The notes under the pieces: generated by a model
Databases searched by the model: none
What the model saw: only the letters and a program-made list of their open reading frames with translations
Told to the model about the DNA's origin: nothing
Part shown: positions 26,679 to 35,587 of the stretch, in pieces
Numbering within the stretch: the stretch's first letter is position 1
Layout of the letters: every line of letters starts with the position of its first letter
From: Streptomyces puniciscabiei
GTDB lineage: Bacteria > Actinomycetota > Actinomycetes > Streptomycetales > Streptomycetaceae
DNA: 64,000 bases
NCBI RefSeq assembly: GCF_006715785.1
Contig: NZ_VFNX01000002.1
Span: 496,001-560,000 of the forward strand
Direction of reading: 5' to 3'
Translations under genes and position numbers: made by a program

Positions 26679-26930
26679 TCAGCCGGTGTCTAGATGGGCG
26701 AGGTAGCCGAGCAGGACGTCGGTGGGGCCCTCGATCCGCAGGCGGCCCAGCGCGGCGGGCAGCAACAGGCTCTCCGCCCGGGCGAGTCGCTCCTGTCCCC
26801 CGGGCGTGGCCGCGGTGACCGGCGGGCCCGCGTCGCTGAGGTCCACCGCGGTGGAGAACTCGTGCATCAGGGCGCCGTCGTGTGGCGGCCCGCGCACGGC
26901 TTGGCCCCGGCACGGTGCCCGCCGCACCGG
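26679..26930 (-). pseudogene. C-terminal remnant, mannose-6-phosphate-isomerase-like
   Basis: The minus strand reads LMHEFSTAVDLSD, then LARAESLLLPAALGRLRIEGPTDVLLGYLAHLD. The pattern of a cupin-like strand followed by a 'ES-LLPA' segment resembles the end of actinobacterial class I mannose-6-phosphate isomerases. Nothing upstream continues it, so it is a remnant of about 80 residues. The family call is tentative. Confidence 0.35.
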
Positions 26931-27144
26931 CGTTGACGGCGCCGAGGCGACGATCAGGCCCGGCCGCGGCCCCCACAGCGTCGCTGCGGTGACGGGCACC
27001 GCGCCGGACCCGCCGACGTATCCGAGCCCCGCTCACGGCAGCGCCCGCGACCAGTCACCCGGCTCCCACCGCGGTCGTCCACCGGCTCTGCGGGCCGCGT
27101 CCCCACCGGAGCGAGTGGCCACCGCCCGGGGCCGGGCGGCACAA

Positions 27145-27184
27145 CGGCCCCGCGTCCGGTCCGCCGGCCCCGCGTCCGGTCCGC
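27145..27184. repeat. Perfect 20-bp tandem duplication
   Basis: CGGCCCCGCGTCCGGTCCGC occurs twice head-to-tail (27145-27164 and 27165-27184). It lies in non-coding debris. Confidence 0.8.
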
Positions 27185-27275
27185 CGCCGCGCGCCCGGTT
27201 CACGGACGCGGGGCAGGACCGAGCAACCAGCGACGGCACCGAGTGCACGGCCTGGGCGGAGGAACCGGAGGTCCA

Positions 27276-27730
27276 TCATGCGTACTCCGGCTGCCACATG
27301 GCGTCCCGCACCTGCTGGATGACGTCGTCCAGCGGGGCGCCGTCACTCCGTCCTGGGCGGCGCGGCGGGCGACCGCCACGGCCACCGTCGCCGACGAAGC
27401 GCGCATGTTCTCCACCTGCGGCAGCAGCGGGGCGCCAGGAATGATCGCCTCGCCCACCGTGGGGTCGTAGACGATGGGCAGCAGATCCTTCAGGTGCTCC
27501 GTGAGCAGTCGGTGGTACAGCACCTCGTTGCGGTCGTGCAGCTGCTCCAGGCAGACGTTCTTCGCCAGGTCGTCCGGCTGGGCCTGCACCTGCTCCCAGG
27601 CCCGGTGGGCCTGCTGGTCGAGCGAGAGCACACCCGGCGGCAGCGCCCCCACCAGGCCGTGCCGCCGGCGTTCCTCCGGGGTGAAGGCGACGCCCTTGTT
27701 CCGTCCGGCCGGACAGTAAACCGGAATGTG
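27276..27730 (-). pseudogene. Malic enzyme gene with internal deletion and frameshift
   Basis: The first part reads as the N-terminus of an NAD-type malic enzyme ([50 protein letters not shown]). It then jumps directly to the C-terminus ([20 protein letters not shown]). The central catalytic and NAD-binding portion of several hundred residues is missing. After AQDG the frame shifts by one, and the natural ending [17 protein letters not shown] continues in another frame to the TGA at 27276-27278. The gene is certainly inactive. Confidence 0.75.
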
Positions 27731-27794
27731 TGATTCAGCGACTGGCGCGGCACCTCTGACCGGCTCCCGGCGGGGTGGGTGCACGGGTCGGACG

Positions 27795-28010
27795 ATGTGC
27801 CGTCCCCCGTCCACAGCACGTCACTGGTGGTGCACGCGGCGTTGGCGAGGCAGTGCACGGCCTCGGCCACGTCGGCGGGCGAGCCGACGCGGTACAGCGG
27901 GGTGTTTGCGAAGACGTTGACTTCGAAGATCTCCCGTCAGGCGGCGGCATCGGCCGCGTGCAGGTCGTCCAGCGGGATGAAGCGGGCGGTGCCCGCGTTG
28001 TTATCGACAC
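27795..28010 (-). pseudogene. Remnant of a short-chain dehydrogenase/reductase
   Basis: In one frame: DNNAGTARFIPLDDLHAAD (the SDR NNAG motif), an in-frame stop near 27936, FEVNVFANT, then an immediate jump to a C-terminal SDR segment ([25 protein letters not shown]). The Rossmann glycine motif, catalytic Ser-Tyr-Lys region and much of the core are missing. It lies between the malic enzyme remnant and an IS5 remnant. Confidence 0.55.
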
Positions 28011-28159
28011 ACGGAACCAATACTCCACGATATGGAATCCATCGACCACCAATGGCGGCATGCAGCCCAGGGCGGATACCGGCCCCGACTTCGTGCGCGG
28101 CGCGGGTGAAGCGGGCCATGTCCTTGCATTGCAGGCCGTGGCGGCGCTGGAGGTGTGTG

Positions 28160-28345
28160 GCATGGGAGGACGTTGACGCGCCGCCGAGCAACGCTTTCTG
28201 GCTGGAAGCCGGAAGCCGTGGCGCCGGGCGAAGATCCTCTCGACCACCCGACGGCAGGCGCCCAACCCGGGGCCGTGCCGGGTAGCAAGCCGGGCGATCG
28301 CGGGCACGATGCCTCGGGCCCGTACCTGGCCGAGGCAACTCATTG
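28160..28345 (-). mobile_element. IS5-family transposase C-terminal remnant
   Basis: The minus strand reads GPGLGACRRVVERIFARRHGF, close to the conserved '-RWVVERTFAWLH-' ending of IS5-type transposases, where the catalytic Glu lies. No complete transposase or inverted repeats surround it. Confidence 0.5.
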
Positions 28346-28357
28346 TGTCGGCCGTCG

Positions 28358-28921
28358 TCAGCGCGCCACGCGGTAGCGGAGGTAGACGAATTTCGAGCTG
28401 AAGGTGCGCGTCTCGACGAGTTCGAGATCCACTCGATGCTCGCGCCTGGGAAAGAACGGGATGCCACCGCCGACCAGCACCGGGTAGACCACGGCGCGGT
28501 ACTCATCGATCAGACCCGACGCGGCCGCCTCGGCGGCGAGAGTCGCGCCGCCGATCGCGATGTCGCCTTCCCCCGGCTCGGCTCGCAACCGCTCGATCTC
28601 CTCCGCCAGGCCGCCGGAGGCCAGGCGGGCATTGCCCTGCACCGTCGGCAGCGTGGTCGAGAACACCACTTTCGGGAGCGGTTTCCAGAGTGCGGCCCAC
28701 TCGAGCATTGAGTCGTCAAGCGATGGATCCTGGTCGGCGGTCTCCCAGTACAGCATGGTCTCGTACAGCCGTCGTCCCAAAAGATGGACGCCGACGTCTC
28801 GAATCTCGTCGATCCAGAAGCGAAAGACCTCCTCGTCGGGCGCCGCCCAGTTGAAGTCGCCGTCCGGCCCGACGATGTAGCCGTCAAGTGAGACGCTCAT
28901 CGAATAGGTCACGCTGCGCAT
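28358..28921 (-). CDS. Dihydrofolate-reductase-like (RibD C-terminal) protein
   Basis: A 187-residue protein of the 'dihydrofolate reductase family' type. Typical features are YSMSVSLDGYIVGPDGDFNW at the start, LLGRRLYETM, and IAIGGATLAAEAAASGLIDEY with PVLVGGGIPFF near the end. Such proteins are NADPH-dependent reductases of unknown substrate rather than true folate enzymes. The ATG at 28921 has GAGGAGG upstream. It diverges from the gene at 28978. Confidence 0.85.
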   Translation of the reverse strand: MRSVTYSMSVSLDGYIVGPDGDFNWAAPDEEVFRFWIDEIRDVGVHLLGRRLYETMLYWETADQDPSLDDSMLEWAALWKPLPKVVFSTTLPTVQGNARLASGGLAEEIERLRAEPGEGDIAIGGATLAAEAAASGLIDEYRAVVYPVLVGGGIPFFPRREHRVDLELVETRTFSSKFVYLRYRVAR

Positions 28922-28977
28922 CAGAGGTCCTCCTCGGGACGTCCTCGGGTTCATCGCCCATCTGAAGTACGGCCGGA

Positions 28978-29610
28978 ATGAGGGCCGCCAAGGACAGCTT
29001 CCCAGAGGATGGATTCCGTGTGTCTGGGCGGGCGAACACGGCGCTGCTGGGTGAAGCTGAAGACGTGAGCATCGGTAGCGAGCGCCCGGTAGGTGCCGAG
29101 CAGATCTACGCGGCGTTGGCCGCTCTTGCGGCTGAGCCCGTAGCGGATCCGGAGAAGCGGCCCGAGGGACCGCGGGAAGAGGACCGCCTGCGCCTACTGG
29201 GCAGACTGCTGGCGAAAACGGAGCTCGAGATCACCGCCGCAACCCGTCTGAGCGAGGAAGGAGAGATCGAGGACGTCCTTGAGACATCGCTCGGCTGGGA
29301 GCAACAGCTGGGAGCGGATCCCGGTCTCGCGGTCAACGTCCTGACGAACCGGCTGCAGCGCACCGCGCTCCAGGTCTCCGAACCCGAGGCGGAAGAAGTG
29401 CCACCCGGCCGGGAGGCGGCCTTCGCCGCCGCCATGACAGCGGTGTACGCGCTCAGCGCCCAGTTGCACGCCGAGCGCGGCGATGCAGAGGGAACCCGAC
29501 ACGCTCTGAGCGGGGCGGAAGAGGCTCTCATCGACATCCTGCAAGGCATCCACGACCTGCGCGTCGCCATCGGCGACGCACCCGGGCCCGAGAACGAAGC
29601 CGACAGCTGA
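28978..29610 (+). CDS. Acidic helical protein of unknown function
   Basis: An open frame of 210 residues, strongly acidic and mostly helical after residue 35 (GAEQIYAALAALAAEPVAD, TKLEI-like TELEITAATRLSEE, GTRHALSGAEEALIDILQG). I do not recognise it. The ATG at 28978 has a weak ribosome site. A GTG at 29065 (VSIGSERPVGAEQ) starts exactly at the region with good coding character and may be the true start, giving about 181 residues. It ends 280 bases before the large receptor-like gene; that gap is relatively A+T-rich near 29790-29870. Confidence 0.5.
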   Translation: MRAAKDSFPEDGFRVSGRANTALLGEAEDVSIGSERPVGAEQIYAALAALAAEPVADPEKRPEGPREEDRLRLLGRLLAKTELEITAATRLSEEGEIEDVLETSLGWEQQLGADPGLAVNVLTNRLQRTALQVSEPEAEEVPPGREAAFAAAMTAVYALSAQLHAERGDAEGTRHALSGAEEALIDILQGIHDLRVAIGDAPGPENEADS

Positions 29611-29889
29611 CCCGTTCGGCACCTCCTGCAAGAGCCGACACAGTAGGTCGTCGGCTCGGCCCGCCGGACGGCGACCGCTCCGGAGCTGGAGACATCCTGC
29701 GGCCTCGAAAGGCCGCGCGCGGGACAGCGGGCGCCCCGCCCGGCTGCCCCCACGGGAAAAGTCACCCGCAGGCAGAGTGCACTCGCTTTTGTTCAAGAAC
29801 GGTCGAATAGCAATAAAACGCCCGCCTCCTCGACCGCATCCCTAGGCTCGCCGAACAGTCCGCCGACATATGACTCACGGAGGTTCTGC

Positions 29890-32724
29890 GTGCTGCACCC
29901 ACCACCAGAGGACGCGCAACAGCTCGTCCTGCCCAACGGGTTCGATGCCGTCGTCCGCGTGCTCGACCGGTACGTCGCCGACCGACGGGCCGGCCTGCCG
30001 TGGCGGGCACGCTCCCGTGGGCGCCGGCTACCGGCCGTACTCCTCGCCCGTGCCCCGGAGGGCGACCCGGCGGCAGGCGCCGCCGAACCGGACCCGGCAC
30101 TCGCCGCGCTGGTCCTGGCGTACGGTCAGCGGCTGCTGTCCACGGGACATGCGCCGGTCCAGCACCTCGCCGGCCTGGCACCGCACGCGGTCGTCGACGA
30201 CGCGCTGCTCGCCAGGGGCGGTCCGCGGGAGGAAGAAGCGGGCGGGCCACACGTACTCCTCCTGGACGAAGTGGCCCGGCAGCTGCGCACCTCCATGCCG
30301 GACGGGGCCGGGAGGTTGCGGCTGCGCGAGTTCGGCACGTTGCTGGCGGTGCTGCGTGCCGCGCTACCACCCGTGGACGATCCCGAGGACGGCCGGAAAG
30401 CTCTGCGGGACATGCTGGTCGACAGGGAGGCCCACAGGTTCCAGCCGGCCCCTGGAGCCGCACAGCTCGGTGAGGCCGCCGGTGGACCGTGGGCGACGGC
30501 GGTGCGGTGGGTCACCGCCGTACCGGCCGGATGGCTCTGGCGCCTGTGGTACGGCATACGCGTCGACCGGCAGCATCCTTGGCTGGGTTCCCGGCTGGAC
30601 CAGCCCGGCCGCAGTTTCCTCGATGCGGCACTGGCCCTGCGCGCGGCGCACCAGTACTCAAGAGCCCATGACACGGCACAGACCCAGACCCCGGAGTCGG
30701 CGGCCATGGCGGCCCGCGACGAAGCGGTGGTCCGCCAGGTGCTGCTCATCGCGCTGATCCACGACCTGGCCAAGGCGGCACGGCCCCCGGCGTGGAGCCG
30801 GCGCCGGGCGCGGCGCCCTTGGTCATTCGTCCTGCTGCTGCCGACCGTGGGCGGCGAGGGGTCCGCCTGCCGCAAGTTCCTGGACACCTATGCCGCCACA
30901 GCCGGTGACGCCGGCCCCAGCCCCCTGCTGGTACTGGGCGCTGCCACGGATGACATCCCGTCGTACGCCGCCCCTCCCCCGCCCCAGGCCGTACCGGCCC
31001 AGAGCGGTGCCCGCGCACATCGAGCGGGCGCGGCGGTGGCCGGGCTGTTCTCGGCGACGGCCGGCCGGAGCACCGAGGCCGTGCATGTGCTGCCGCTGCC
31101 CCGGACCCCGGACGACGGCACCGCGGCGGAGTGGCTGGCCGGGCACCGTGTCGTCAGGACTCGTCGGGCCGGCGCCTGGGACTGGTGGCGGCCCGTGGCC
31201 GCCGCCCTCGCGGCCACCTTGTTGAGTGCCGGTGGCTTCGCCGGCTACCGGACCGTGCTGTCCCTCCTGCCCGGCGGACGCTCCGCCGCCTCCTGCCGGC
31301 AGGTGGCGACCGGGCAGGTCGTTGGCCTCACCGACGGTAACGACGGTTGCGACCTGGCTCATGGTCTGTACGCGCCGGAGCTGCGGAAGCTGGAGCGGAC
31401 GCTCGGTGAGCAGAACGCGCTGGTCGACACGAACGGGCCCTCCCGCACGCTCGTCTTCTTCGCACCGCTCAGTGTGGGTTCGGAGTCGAAGCGCACCGTA
31501 CCCACCGGCTTTCAGATGCTGCGTGGGGCCCTGCTGGCCCAGAAAGAGGTGAACGACCGGCACCTGAAGTCCCAGGTGCCCGTCCGGCTGCTGGTGGCCA
31601 ACGCGGGCGAATACTTCCGCTACGGCTCGAGCGGCGGTCTCAACACCACCAATCACACCGAGGTGGACGTCGCACAGATGATCCTCGACCGGGCGGGCTC
31701 GGACCACATCGCGGCCGTCATGGGCCTGACCCAGAGCCGTCCGGAGTCCCAGCAGGCCGCGATCGAACTCGGTGCCAAAGGCATCGCCGTACTCGGCACC
31801 GGCGTCACGGGCCAACGGATGGTGGAGGGCGAATCGCCCGTGTCCTACTTCCAGCTCTCCCCACCCGATGCGCGCATCGCCTCGGTCATGGCCGCCTTCG
31901 CCCAGCACTCGCCCCGGCTGGGGGCCCTGGCCAAGCCCACCGCGGGCCACACCGCGCCGGCCGCCGTGGTCGTCTACGACCCCAGCGACAAGTACTTCAG
32001 CAACGACCTGGCCAACCGCTTCGACACGGACTACCACGCGGCCGGGCCGGTGTACCGCGTGCCGTACGGCGAGGTGGACGACCGGCGAACCTCCGACGTC
32101 GCCCAGACGGTCTGCGCACTCGTTCACCGGACCAACGGATTCGTCCTGTACGCGGGCCGCTCCGGCGTCATGGAGGACCTGTTCCACTACATGCAGGGCG
32201 ATCCTGGGTGCCGCGCCCGCCAGAACCGGGTGGCGGTCATGGCCGAGAGCCCCGCCCCGGAGCTGACCCTGCATCCGGAACGGATGCAGCAGGAGTACGG
32301 CGCGCTGACGCTGTTCTACAACCAGTTCAGCCTGCCCGATCCCCAGGGACCGTTCGCAGGACTCTTCCAAGCGGCGTTCCACCTGTCCGCGGAGAACGAC
32401 GCGGCCGTCGGCTACGACGCCGTCAATGTCCTCTCCGACGTCATGGACGCCATCTTCACCACTGATCCCGAGTTCACGCCCAGTTCCCTGGTCACCCAGC
32501 TCCAGGACCCCGGCGTGTCCCAGTATGTCGGCGAGTCCGGCGTCATCACGCTGAACAGCGACCACAACTACCCCCCGGACAAGGAGATCCACGTCCGCGA
32601 GATTCCGCCCAACGGCAAGCCCCTCACCGACCTCACCTGCGGTGTGCTCGCCACGGGCGCGCAACGCGTCACCCACTGGGGCCCCGATGGCCGCTTCGTC
32701 TGCCCGACGGACGACGCATCCTGA
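29890..32724 (+). CDS. Membrane-anchored periplasmic-binding-protein-like receptor
   Basis: A 944-residue protein. Residues 1-430 are soluble with no recognisable catalytic motif; SFVLLLPTVGGEG (about 310-325) sits where an NTPase loop might be but lacks GKT/S. One membrane segment follows (about 437-458, WWRPVAAALAATLLS then GGFAGY). Residues 480-944 resemble a type-1 periplasmic binding protein of the branched-chain amino-acid receptor kind (LRGALLAQKEVNDRHL, VMGLTQSRPESQQAAIEL, AAVVVYDPSDKYFSNDLANRF, VGYDAVNVLSDVMDAI). The GTG start has GGAGG six bases upstream. A transmembrane sensor is likely. No transporter genes are adjacent. Confidence 0.65.
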   Translation: MLHPPPEDAQQLVLPNGFDAVVRVLDRYVADRRAGLPWRARSRGRRLPAVLLARAPEGDPAAGAAEPDPALAALVLAYGQRLLSTGHAPVQHLAGLAPHAVVDDALLARGGPREEEAGGPHVLLLDEVARQLRTSMPDGAGRLRLREFGTLLAVLRAALPPVDDPEDGRKALRDMLVDREAHRFQPAPGAAQLGEAAGGPWATAVRWVTAVPAGWLWRLWYGIRVDRQHPWLGSRLDQPGRSFLDAALALRAAHQYSRAHDTAQTQTPESAAMAARDEAVVRQVLLIALIHDLAKAARPPAWSRRRARRPWSFVLLLPTVGGEGSACRKFLDTYAATAGDAGPSPLLVLGAATDDIPSYAAPPPPQAVPAQSGARAHRAGAAVAGLFSATAGRSTEAVHVLPLPRTPDDGTAAEWLAGHRVVRTRRAGAWDWWRPVAAALAATLLSAGGFAGYRTVLSLLPGGRSAASCRQVATGQVVGLTDGNDGCDLAHGLYAPELRKLERTLGEQNALVDTNGPSRTLVFFAPLSVGSESKRTVPTGFQMLRGALLAQKEVNDRHLKSQVPVRLLVANAGEYFRYGSSGGLNTTNHTEVDVAQMILDRAGSDHIAAVMGLTQSRPESQQAAIELGAKGIAVLGTGVTGQRMVEGESPVSYFQLSPPDARIASVMAAFAQHSPRLGALAKPTAGHTAPAAVVVYDPSDKYFSNDLANRFDTDYHAAGPVYRVPYGEVDDRRTSDVAQTVCALVHRTNGFVLYAGRSGVMEDLFHYMQGDPGCRARQNRVAVMAESPAPELTLHPERMQQEYGALTLFYNQFSLPDPQGPFAGLFQAAFHLSAENDAAVGYDAVNVLSDVMDAIFTTDPEFTPSSLVTQLQDPGVSQYVGESGVITLNSDHNYPPDKEIHVREIPPNGKPLTDLTCGVLATGAQRVTHWGPDGRFVCPTDDAS

Positions 32725-32780
32725 TGCGGCACTGCGCCTGAGGCGCCTTGCGGTGGCGGATGCCGGCGGCGAATGTTGCC

Positions 32781-32815
32781 TTGACAACAATTGTCGCGGC
32801 ATCCACACTGAGGGG
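32781..32815 (+). promoter_or_regulatory. marR promoter and probable operator, leaderless
   Basis: TTGACA (32781-32786) and CACACT (32804-32809) are 17 bases apart, and the predicted start of transcription coincides with the GTG at 32816. The -35 box is embedded in GACAACAATTGTC (32783-32795), an inverted repeat with five-base arms typical of MarR operators. Autorepression is likely. Confidence 0.55.
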
Positions 32816-33277
32816 GTGACATCTTCCACCAGCGGCCTGCGTGACCACCTCGGCTACTGGCTGCGCCGGCTCTCCGACGAAGTCCACGGCCGGTTCGAAC
32901 GGGAACTCGCCGAGCACGACGTGACCGTCTCCCAGTGGGCGGTCCTGATCACCTTGTACCGGGGCGACGCCACCACCACCCGGGAGGTGGCCCGGTACAT
33001 GGACATCGACGCCGGCGCGGTCTCCCGCCTGGTCGACCGTCTGGCCGCCAAGGGGCTGATGACCCGCGAACCGGACCCCGCTTCCCGCCGCACCTTGCGA
33101 CTGGTGCTCACCGACGCCGGCCGCGACCTGGCCCCCAAGCTGGCGGAGATCGCCGACCGCAACGACGCGCACTTCTTCGCCGGCCTGGAACCGGTCCAGC
33201 GCCGCCAACTGGAGAACTGGATCCGCCACCTCGTGGGGGAAACCCACCCCCAGTCCCCCACGCCACCATCCCTCTGA
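32816..33277 (+). CDS. MarR-family transcriptional regulator
   Basis: A 153-residue winged-helix regulator. The DNA-binding core is VSQWAVLITLYRGDATTTREVARYMDID followed by AVSRLVDRLAAKGLMTREPD and RRTLRLVLTDAGRDL. The GTG at 32816 is chosen because the promoter places the transcript start there; the frame extends upstream but overlaps the preceding gene. The SRPBCC gene begins 11 bases after its stop, so the two form a unit controlled by the palindrome at 32783. Confidence 0.85.
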   Translation: MTSSTSGLRDHLGYWLRRLSDEVHGRFERELAEHDVTVSQWAVLITLYRGDATTTREVARYMDIDAGAVSRLVDRLAAKGLMTREPDPASRRTLRLVLTDAGRDLAPKLAEIADRNDAHFFAGLEPVQRRQLENWIRHLVGETHPQSPTPPSL

Positions 33278-33288
33278 AAGGCACCACC

Positions 33289-33708
33289 GTGAGCACCACC
33301 GTCACCACCGCACGCTCGGTCACCAAGACCGTCACCATCGAGCGCCCCGTCGCCGACGTCTTCGCCTTCCTCGCCGACGCGTCCAACTGGCCCGCCTGGG
33401 CGATCGTCAACATCCAGGCGATCGAACCCACCGACGAGCCGGGCTGGTGGCTGATGACCACCCCGCTGGGCCCCGCCCGGCTCCGTATCCGCGGCAACGC
33501 CGAACTCGGAACCCTCGACCACGACTATGTCGACAACCAGGCGTCCTGGCAGGTCCCCGCCCGCGTCGTGCCCAACGGCACCGGCTCTGAATTCATGATC
33601 ACTTTCTTCCAGCCGCCGACCCTCACCGACACCGTCTTCGAGGAGCAGGTCACCCTGGTCGACACCGAGCTCGCCACCCTCAAACGCATTCTGGAAACCG
33701 GCGCGTGA
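33289..33708 (+). CDS. SRPBCC (START-like) protein
   Basis: A 139-residue START-fold protein: TVTIERPVADVFAFLADASNWPAW at the start, then a helix-grip pattern of strands and a final long helix (FEEQVTLVDTELATLKRIL). The fold binds hydrophobic ligands; members act as cyclases, aromatases or ligand-sensing co-factors of stress responses. The GTG at 33289 has AAAGG seven bases upstream. Its partner regulator is the MarR protein just before it. Confidence 0.75.
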   Translation: MSTTVTTARSVTKTVTIERPVADVFAFLADASNWPAWAIVNIQAIEPTDEPGWWLMTTPLGPARLRIRGNAELGTLDHDYVDNQASWQVPARVVPNGTGSEFMITFFQPPTLTDTVFEEQVTLVDTELATLKRILETGA

Positions 33709-34039
33709 GCTTGTCCCGGTACCGACTCGCCAACGCGACCACACTTCGGGCCGCGTCCCGCGCATACCGCCGCTGATGACGGTCATCCGGCGGCCGGTGC
33801 AGGGCCGTAAGAGCCTCCGCCAACGGCCGCACCAGCCTGCCGACCGGCCGCAGCGGGACCGCGCCCGGGGTAAGGCCGTCGTGCCGAAGGTGCTCGATTG
33901 CCGAGCCCCGTTCATCGTGCTCCAGACGATCGTCCCGGCAGGGTCGTGCCACAGACGACCTCCCCGACAAAAGCCGCACCCGGCACCCCAGGGTGGTCCA
34001 ACCGCCGCACCGTACCGCTGGTGGCCGGGCGTCGGCGGG
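33709..34039. other. No gene seen
   Basis: A minus-strand frame here (about 33800-33920) has a stretch PVGRLVRPLAEALTALHR vaguely like an aminoglycoside phosphotransferase, but without continuation. I see no gene, repeat or terminator that I would defend. Confidence 0.3.
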
Positions 34040-34762
34040 TCAGCCAACCCAACGACCGGGGAGGTCTGCGCGGATCATCTCGAGATCGGCGACTGCGTGA
34101 CCGCGGGCGTGGATCCAGCAGTGGTCCTGGAGGCCGTCCCGGCGCAGCAATCGGCCGGGGGCCGCATACCAGCGCACGGGTGAGTCCTCCTCGCTCGCCC
34201 ACATCGGACAATCAGGCAGGTCGATACGGGAGTAGCGAGCCTGGAGGCTCGGCACCAGCACGTCCGGCAGCTCGCAGGCGTCGTACAGGCTGTCGGCTCC
34301 CAAGAGCGACTCGCTCAGCACCAACTCGACCCACGCCAGGGACATCCGATCGAGGAAGGGAACCCAGCCCTGGTGGGTCACCACCACCACTGGAGGATCG
34401 TCCTGCTCGATCTGGGCGAGGGGGATCGCCCATGACGCGCAGTCCTGGTTCTCGCGGCGAAAGACCAGTACGCCACCCAGGGCGTCGTCGACATAGAGCC
34501 CGGACGGCGGGACCAAGGGGTCCTGCTGCCGGGTCAGGTCATCTCGGTGGCCCCAAAGCGCGTATCCCTCGCGCAAGGCGGCGGGGAGTGCGAAGCCGAG
34601 ATCGCCTTCCGCGGCCCTCAACTCTTCCACGGCGCAACCGTCTTCGGGCCGCAGAGGGCGCCCGGTCCACTGACCAGCGAACCAGCGCACGAACTCCCAG
34701 GCCTGCGAGTGGTTGGTCACCCCGCCTCGCAGTGCCACCGACACGTCAGGACTCTCCAGCAT
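34040..34762 (-). CDS. SMI1/KNR4-like (SUKH) protein
   Basis: A 240-residue protein. The region AAEGDLGFALPAALREGYALWGHRDDLT and GLYVDDALGGVLVFRRENQDCASWAI match the SMI1/KNR4 (SUKH) pattern, a fold often found in immunity proteins against polymorphic toxins. No toxin gene is adjacent, so an immunity role cannot be claimed. I placed the start at the ATG at 34762; the frame stays open to 34861 but has no better signal. It lies convergent with the SRPBCC gene. Confidence 0.65.
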   Translation of the reverse strand: MLESPDVSVALRGGVTNHSQAWEFVRWFAGQWTGRPLRPEDGCAVEELRAAEGDLGFALPAALREGYALWGHRDDLTRQQDPLVPPSGLYVDDALGGVLVFRRENQDCASWAIPLAQIEQDDPPVVVVTHQGWVPFLDRMSLAWVELVLSESLLGADSLYDACELPDVLVPSLQARYSRIDLPDCPMWASEEDSPVRWYAAPGRLLRRDGLQDHCWIHARGHAVADLEMIRADLPGRWVG

Positions 34763-34879
34763 GTCAGGGACGCTACCGCCTCCAGAGCGCCGTCGAGGAT
34801 CAGCACGGTGGCCGCACTGAAGCGTGGAACAACCCGGTCGGTCAGTGCCCACGACTGACACTCGGGCAAGAGCAAAGCG

Positions 34880-35572
34880 TCACGCCGGCGGCCCGGTGAG
34901 TTTGGCTGCCACGGCGTCGAGGACCCAGTCCAGGCCGGTCGTGAAGGATGCCTCGGCGTCCACGTCCGTGCCGTCGTACACCGCCTTGGCCAGCGCGGGG
35001 AAGCGGCCCGTGGCCAACATTCTCGTCACATGCGGGCCGGAGACGCGCTGCCAGTCGCGCTCGGACAGACCCGTGGCGCGCTCGGCCCGCAGGTTCGCGA
35101 TCTCGCGCCTGATCGCGCCGGCGACGTAGGCGCTGACGGTCTCCACGGCGCACATGACGGTGCCGAGGTCGGCGAGGCCGTCGAGGGCGGCCAGCTTGGC
35201 CTCGGTCACGGCAAGGCCGTTCGGGCCCAGGGTCGGGCGGCCGCCGAGCAGGTCGGCCAGCCATTCGTGACGGAGAGCGGCCTGCCTGGTGCGGTGGGCG
35301 AGGATGCGCAGCGCCTCCCGCCAGTCTCCGGGCTGCTCCTCGGGGAGAATCTCGGCCTGGACCTCGTCCACCATGAGGTCGAACAGCTCCTCCTTGGTGG
35401 AGATGTATCCGTACAGCCGCATCGGGCCGGCGTTCAGCCGGGCGGCGACCTTGCGCAACGACACCGCCTCCAGACCGCCCTCGTCGGCCAGTGCGATGGC
35501 GGCGGCGACGATCCGCTCCCGGTCGAGCGGCACGGGGCGAGTCGGCGGCTCCGGCCGGTCCCACACAGTCAT
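34880..35572 (-). CDS. TetR-family regulator
   Basis: A 230-residue repressor. The N-terminal HTH covers about residues 15-65 (RERIVAAAIALADEGGLEAVSLRKVAARLNAGPMRLYGYISTK), followed by a TetR_C-like ligand domain. The ATG at 35572 fits family starts; the frame begins at 35611, inside the divergent promoter. It is divergent from the flavin monooxygenase 54 bases away, which it probably represses, with the monooxygenase substrate as the likely inducer (inference). Confidence 0.85.
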   Translation of the reverse strand: MTVWDRPEPPTRPVPLDRERIVAAAIALADEGGLEAVSLRKVAARLNAGPMRLYGYISTKEELFDLMVDEVQAEILPEEQPGDWREALRILAHRTRQAALRHEWLADLLGGRPTLGPNGLAVTEAKLAALDGLADLGTVMCAVETVSAYVAGAIRREIANLRAERATGLSERDWQRVSGPHVTRMLATGRFPALAKAVYDGTDVDAEASFTTGLDWVLDAVAAKLTGPPA

Positions 35573-35587
35573 GGTGACATCGTACGG

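Noticed and set aside
30823..32829. 668-residue minus-strand frame opposite the receptor-like gene
   Set aside because: It has no motif or ribosome site, and the plus-strand gene has clear homology and a good start signal.
34040..34762. Toxin-immunity locus around the SMI1/KNR4-like gene
   Set aside because: No secreted toxin or polymorphic-toxin gene is adjacent; the neighbours are an SRPBCC gene and a TetR regulator.
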